Assembly: GCA_015484715.1 (NCBI GenBank) | Contig: WFUY01000162.1 | Location: 1-8,329, forward strand | Source of the DNA: Thermoflexales bacterium | GTDB taxonomy: Bacteria > Chloroflexota > Anaerolineae > S140-20 | Length of the DNA stretch: 8,329 nucleotides | Direction: 5' to 3' | Shown here: piece after piece, positions 6,593 to 8,329 of the stretch | Layout: each line of letters opens with the position of its first letter | Position numbering within the stretch: the first letter of the stretch is position 1 | The notes under the pieces: model-generated | The model's input: only the letters and a program-made list of their open reading frames with translations | What the model was told of the DNA's origin: nothing | The model's database searches: none | Program-made: the position numbers and the translations under genes

Positions 6593-7390
6593 ATGTCACG
6601 TCGAGGGCTCAAGTACTGGGCCATCTTCAAGACCCAACTGATCAACGGCTTCGCCTATCCCGGCGATCTCCTCGCCCGCAGCCTTTCCATCATCATCTTC
6701 CTGTGGGTCTTCCTCTTCCTCTGGCGGACGACCTACCGGGCGGTGGGGCAGGAGCGGATCGCCGGCCTCTCGCTGCGGGACACCCTCTGGTACCTGATGC
6801 TGGCCGAGACCATCGTCCTCAGCAAGCCGCGCCTCTCCAGCACCATCGCCGAGGCGGTGCGGGACGGCTCCATCGCCTACCTGCTCAACAAGCCCTACAA
6901 CTTCCTGCTCTACCAGCTCAGCGTCGGGCTGGGGGACAGCATCCTGCGCCTGGCCTTCAACGCCCTGGCCGGCGGCCTCTTGGTCGGGCTGACCGTCGGC
7001 CCGCCGCCACCCCTCTGGGGTTGGCCCCTCACCCTGGTGACCGTCATCGCCGCTTGGCTGATAGACTTCTGCATCGCCGCCACCATCGGCCTGACCGCCT
7101 TCGTCACCGAGGACGTGGCCGCCTTCGAGTGGATCTACCAGAAGGTGACCTTCATCCTGGGCGGCCTGCTGATCCCCCTGGACTTCTTCCCCGCCTGGCT
7201 GCAGGCCGTCGCCCAGGCCCTGCCCTTCGCCTACACCGTCTACGGCCCCGCCCGCCTCTTCGTCGAGCCGGATGGAGGCCGCTTCGTGACCCTCCTGCTG
7301 ACCCAGGGGGCCTGGCTGGCCGCCCTAGGCATGCTGCTGGCGCTCCTCTACCGCAAGGGCGTCACCTGGCTGACCATCAACGGGGGATGA
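6593..7390 (+). CDS. ABC-2 family exporter permease (COG4587-like)
   Basis: This 265-residue integral membrane protein forms one half of the exporter channel with the ATPase at 5578 and the permease that follows. About six hydrophobic segments are visible, at roughly residues 28-46, 62-78, 115-136, 145-171, 186-215 (possibly a re-entrant or split segment) and 231-252. The cytoplasmic segment DGSIAYLLNKPYNFLLY (about 91-107) is the typical coupling region of this permease family (PF06182 type). The start is ATG 6593 with GGGGAG at 6583-6588, 25 bp after the ATPase stop. Its TGA overlaps the ATG at 7387. The family is usually annotated as uncharacterised or drug-type export, so no substrate can be given. 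Confidence 0.88.
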   Translation: MSRRGLKYWAIFKTQLINGFAYPGDLLARSLSIIIFLWVFLFLWRTTYRAVGQERIAGLSLRDTLWYLMLAETIVLSKPRLSSTIAEAVRDGSIAYLLNKPYNFLLYQLSVGLGDSILRLAFNALAGGLLVGLTVGPPPPLWGWPLTLVTVIAAWLIDFCIAATIGLTAFVTEDVAAFEWIYQKVTFILGGLLIPLDFFPAWLQAVAQALPFAYTVYGPARLFVEPDGGRFVTLLLTQGAWLAALGMLLALLYRKGVTWLTINGG

Positions 7391-7392
7391 CG

Positions 7393-8178
7393 ATGCGACG
7401 GGAGTTGACGTTCCTGCTGGCCCTCTGGAAGGCCAACCTCCTCTCGGCTATGGAATACCGGGCCGCCTTCATCTCCCAGGTGATCGGGATGATGCTGAAC
7501 AACGCCGTCTACTTCGCCTTCTGGGTCATCTTCTTCGACCGCTTCCAGGAGGTGCGGGGCTGGGGGCTCGACGAGATGCTCCTCCTCTTCGCCGTCGTCG
7601 CCGTTAGCTTCGGCCTGGGCGTCTATCTCTTCGGTAACGTGATGCGGATCGCCGAGGCCATTGCCAACGGCCGGCTGGACTACTACCTCTCCCTGCCCCG
7701 CCCGGTCCTGCTCCACCTGCTGGCCAGCCGCAGCATCGCCAGCGGCTTCGGCGACTTTCTCTACGGCCTCATCTGCTTCGCCGTGGCCGGTCGGTGGACC
7801 CCCGACGCCGTCGCCCGCTTCGTCGTGGGCTCGCTTCTCTCGATGATCGTCTTCCTGTCCTTCCTGATCCTGGTGCAGAGCTTGGCCTTCTGGATGGGGA
7901 GCGCGACGCTGGTGAGCGCCCAGGCCGCCAACGCCCTCCTCACCTTCTCCCTCTACCCCATCACCCTCTTCGACGGGACGGCCAAGTTCCTGCTCTTCAC
8001 CATCCTGCCGGCCGCCTTCATCGGGGCGGTGCCGGCCGAGTTCGTGCGGACCTTCTCCTGGTCCACGCTGGCCCACCTGCTGCTGGCGGCGTCCTTGCTC
8101 CTCGCCCTGGCCGTGGCCCTCTTCCAGCGAGGGATGCGCCGCTACGAGAGCGGCAGCGCCATCCAGGTCCAGGTGTGA
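7393..8178 (+). CDS. ABC-2 family exporter permease (COG3694-like)
   Basis: This 261-residue membrane protein is the second, non-identical permease of the exporter. Hydrophobic segments lie near residues 28-48, 61-82, 115-132, 143-168, 179-193, 199-214 and 226-244. NGRLDYYLSLPRPVLLHLL (92-110) matches in position and character the coupling segment of its partner (DGSIAYLLNKP), as expected for paired permeases. Two starts are possible. ATG 7387 overlaps the previous TGA as ATGA; ATG 7393 lies 6 bp after GGGGG at 7382-7386 and is preferred for that spacing. The two differ by only two residues. The same frame is open upstream to about 6703, but that part is the shadow of the first permease. A hairpin follows the stop. 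Confidence 0.88.
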   Translation: MRRELTFLLALWKANLLSAMEYRAAFISQVIGMMLNNAVYFAFWVIFFDRFQEVRGWGLDEMLLLFAVVAVSFGLGVYLFGNVMRIAEAIANGRLDYYLSLPRPVLLHLLASRSIASGFGDFLYGLICFAVAGRWTPDAVARFVVGSLLSMIVFLSFLILVQSLAFWMGSATLVSAQAANALLTFSLYPITLFDGTAKFLLFTILPAAFIGAVPAEFVRTFSWSTLAHLLLAASLLLALAVALFQRGMRRYESGSAIQVQV

Positions 8179-8189
8179 CTCTACCCTAC

Positions 8190-8221
8190 CCGCCTGCCCC
8201 TCGGGGGCACGGCAGAGGCGG
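8190..8221 (+). terminator. Hairpin after the exporter genes, possible terminator
   Basis: An outer stem CCGCCT/AGGCGG (8190-8195 with 8216-8221) encloses a tight inner stem GCCCC-TCG-GGGGC (8196-8208). It begins 11 bp after the stop of the last permease. There is no T-run, so it may be a weak or factor-assisted terminator, or an RNA end-protecting hairpin. The 91-bp gap (8179-8269) shows no other clear signal before the ribosome binding site at 8259. Confidence 0.35.
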
Positions 8222-8258
8222 AGGTCCCACCGAACCCCTGCGGAGGAACACGCGCACG

Positions 8259-8266
8259 AAGGAGGT
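8259..8266 (+). promoter_or_regulatory. Strong ribosome binding site for the gene at 8270
   Basis: AAGGAGGT is a perfect anti-16S match 3 bp before ATG 8270. It is the main evidence that a gene begins at the right edge. Confidence 0.7.
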
Positions 8267-8269
8267 ACG

Positions 8270-8329
8270 ATGCTCAAGGAGACCGATCTGATCCCTCTGC
8301 GGCAGATCTTCCCCCCCACCCGGCTGATC
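8270..8329 (+). CDS. Start of an unidentified gene, 3' partial
   Basis: Twenty codons are open from ATG 8270 to the window edge, beginning MLKETDLIPLRQIFPP. They follow a perfect ribosome binding site. Too little is present to name a family; the visible part is neither a signal peptide nor a membrane segment. It lies 91 bp after the exporter, behind a hairpin, so it may belong to a new transcription unit. Confidence 0.55.
   Translation, partial: MLKETDLIPLRQIFPPTRLI

Noticed and set aside
5530..6645. 371-codon minus-strand open frame opposite the ABC ATPase
   Set aside because: It mirrors a gene with all ABC motifs, and its product is low-complexity Gly/Asp/Glu/Val; a GC-rich third-position artefact.
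6703..7386. Upstream in-frame extension of the second permease
   Set aside because: This part is Arg/Pro/Ala-rich, overlaps the first permease in another frame, and a good start exists at 7387 or 7393.
7348..8319. 323-codon minus-strand open frame opposite the second permease
   Set aside because: The product is dominated by Gly, Glu, Asp and Gln, with no domain, and lies over a permease with clear membrane segments.
1..8329. CRISPR array, tRNA, rRNA, transposase or integrase
   Set aside because: Read through on both strands, I saw no regularly spaced repeats, no cloverleaf-like sequence and no recombinase motifs.

Overview
The window is GC-rich bacterial DNA in which every supported gene is on the + strand. 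GTG starts, purine-rich ribosome binding sites and Arg/Leu/Glu-rich proteins are common. The gene mix and style would suit a Chloroflexota-like (possibly thermophilic) bacterium, but this is only an impression; no rRNA or other phylogenetic marker is present.

Layout. (1) Positions 1-1491 hold a glycerophosphodiester phosphodiesterase cut by the left edge, followed after 19 bp by an alpha/beta hydrolase with its own Shine-Dalgarno. (2) Positions 1492-1684 are a 193-bp gap with a possible terminator hairpin and a 13-bp perfect inverted repeat whose right arm ends 17 bp before the next gene's ribosome binding site. (3) Positions 1685-3283 hold a glycolate-oxidase-type iron-sulfur subunit (GlcF-like), then a 74-residue single-pass membrane protein. 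(4) Positions 3287-5566 hold two proteins I cannot assign to a known system: a 401-residue protein of unknown family, and a protein with a PD-(D/E)xK nuclease signature (Pro-Asp, then Glu-Cys-Lys 15 residues after the Asp). They are in the same reading frame, divided only by one TGA, and the second has no visible ribosome binding site. Their third-position GC (about 70% in the stretches I counted) is well below that of the ABC genes (about 93%). (5) Positions 5578-8178 hold a complete three-gene ABC-2 exporter of the COG4586/COG4587/COG3694 type: one ATPase and two different permeases. (6) The first 20 codons of another gene start at 8270 behind a perfect ribosome binding site.

How the genes fit together. 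The exporter is a self-contained unit whose genes are coupled by short gaps and an overlap; its substrate cannot be read from sequence. GlcF-like proteins pass electrons from 2-hydroxyacid (glycolate or lactate) oxidation, but no flavoprotein partner is in the window. The phosphodiesterase and hydrolase look like a lipid or phospholipid turnover pair. The best candidate for an undescribed system is the 3287-5566 pair, perhaps with the small membrane protein, because it combines a nuclease signature, an unknown partner, distinct base composition and tight gene packing. A role in defence or nucleic-acid processing is inference only.
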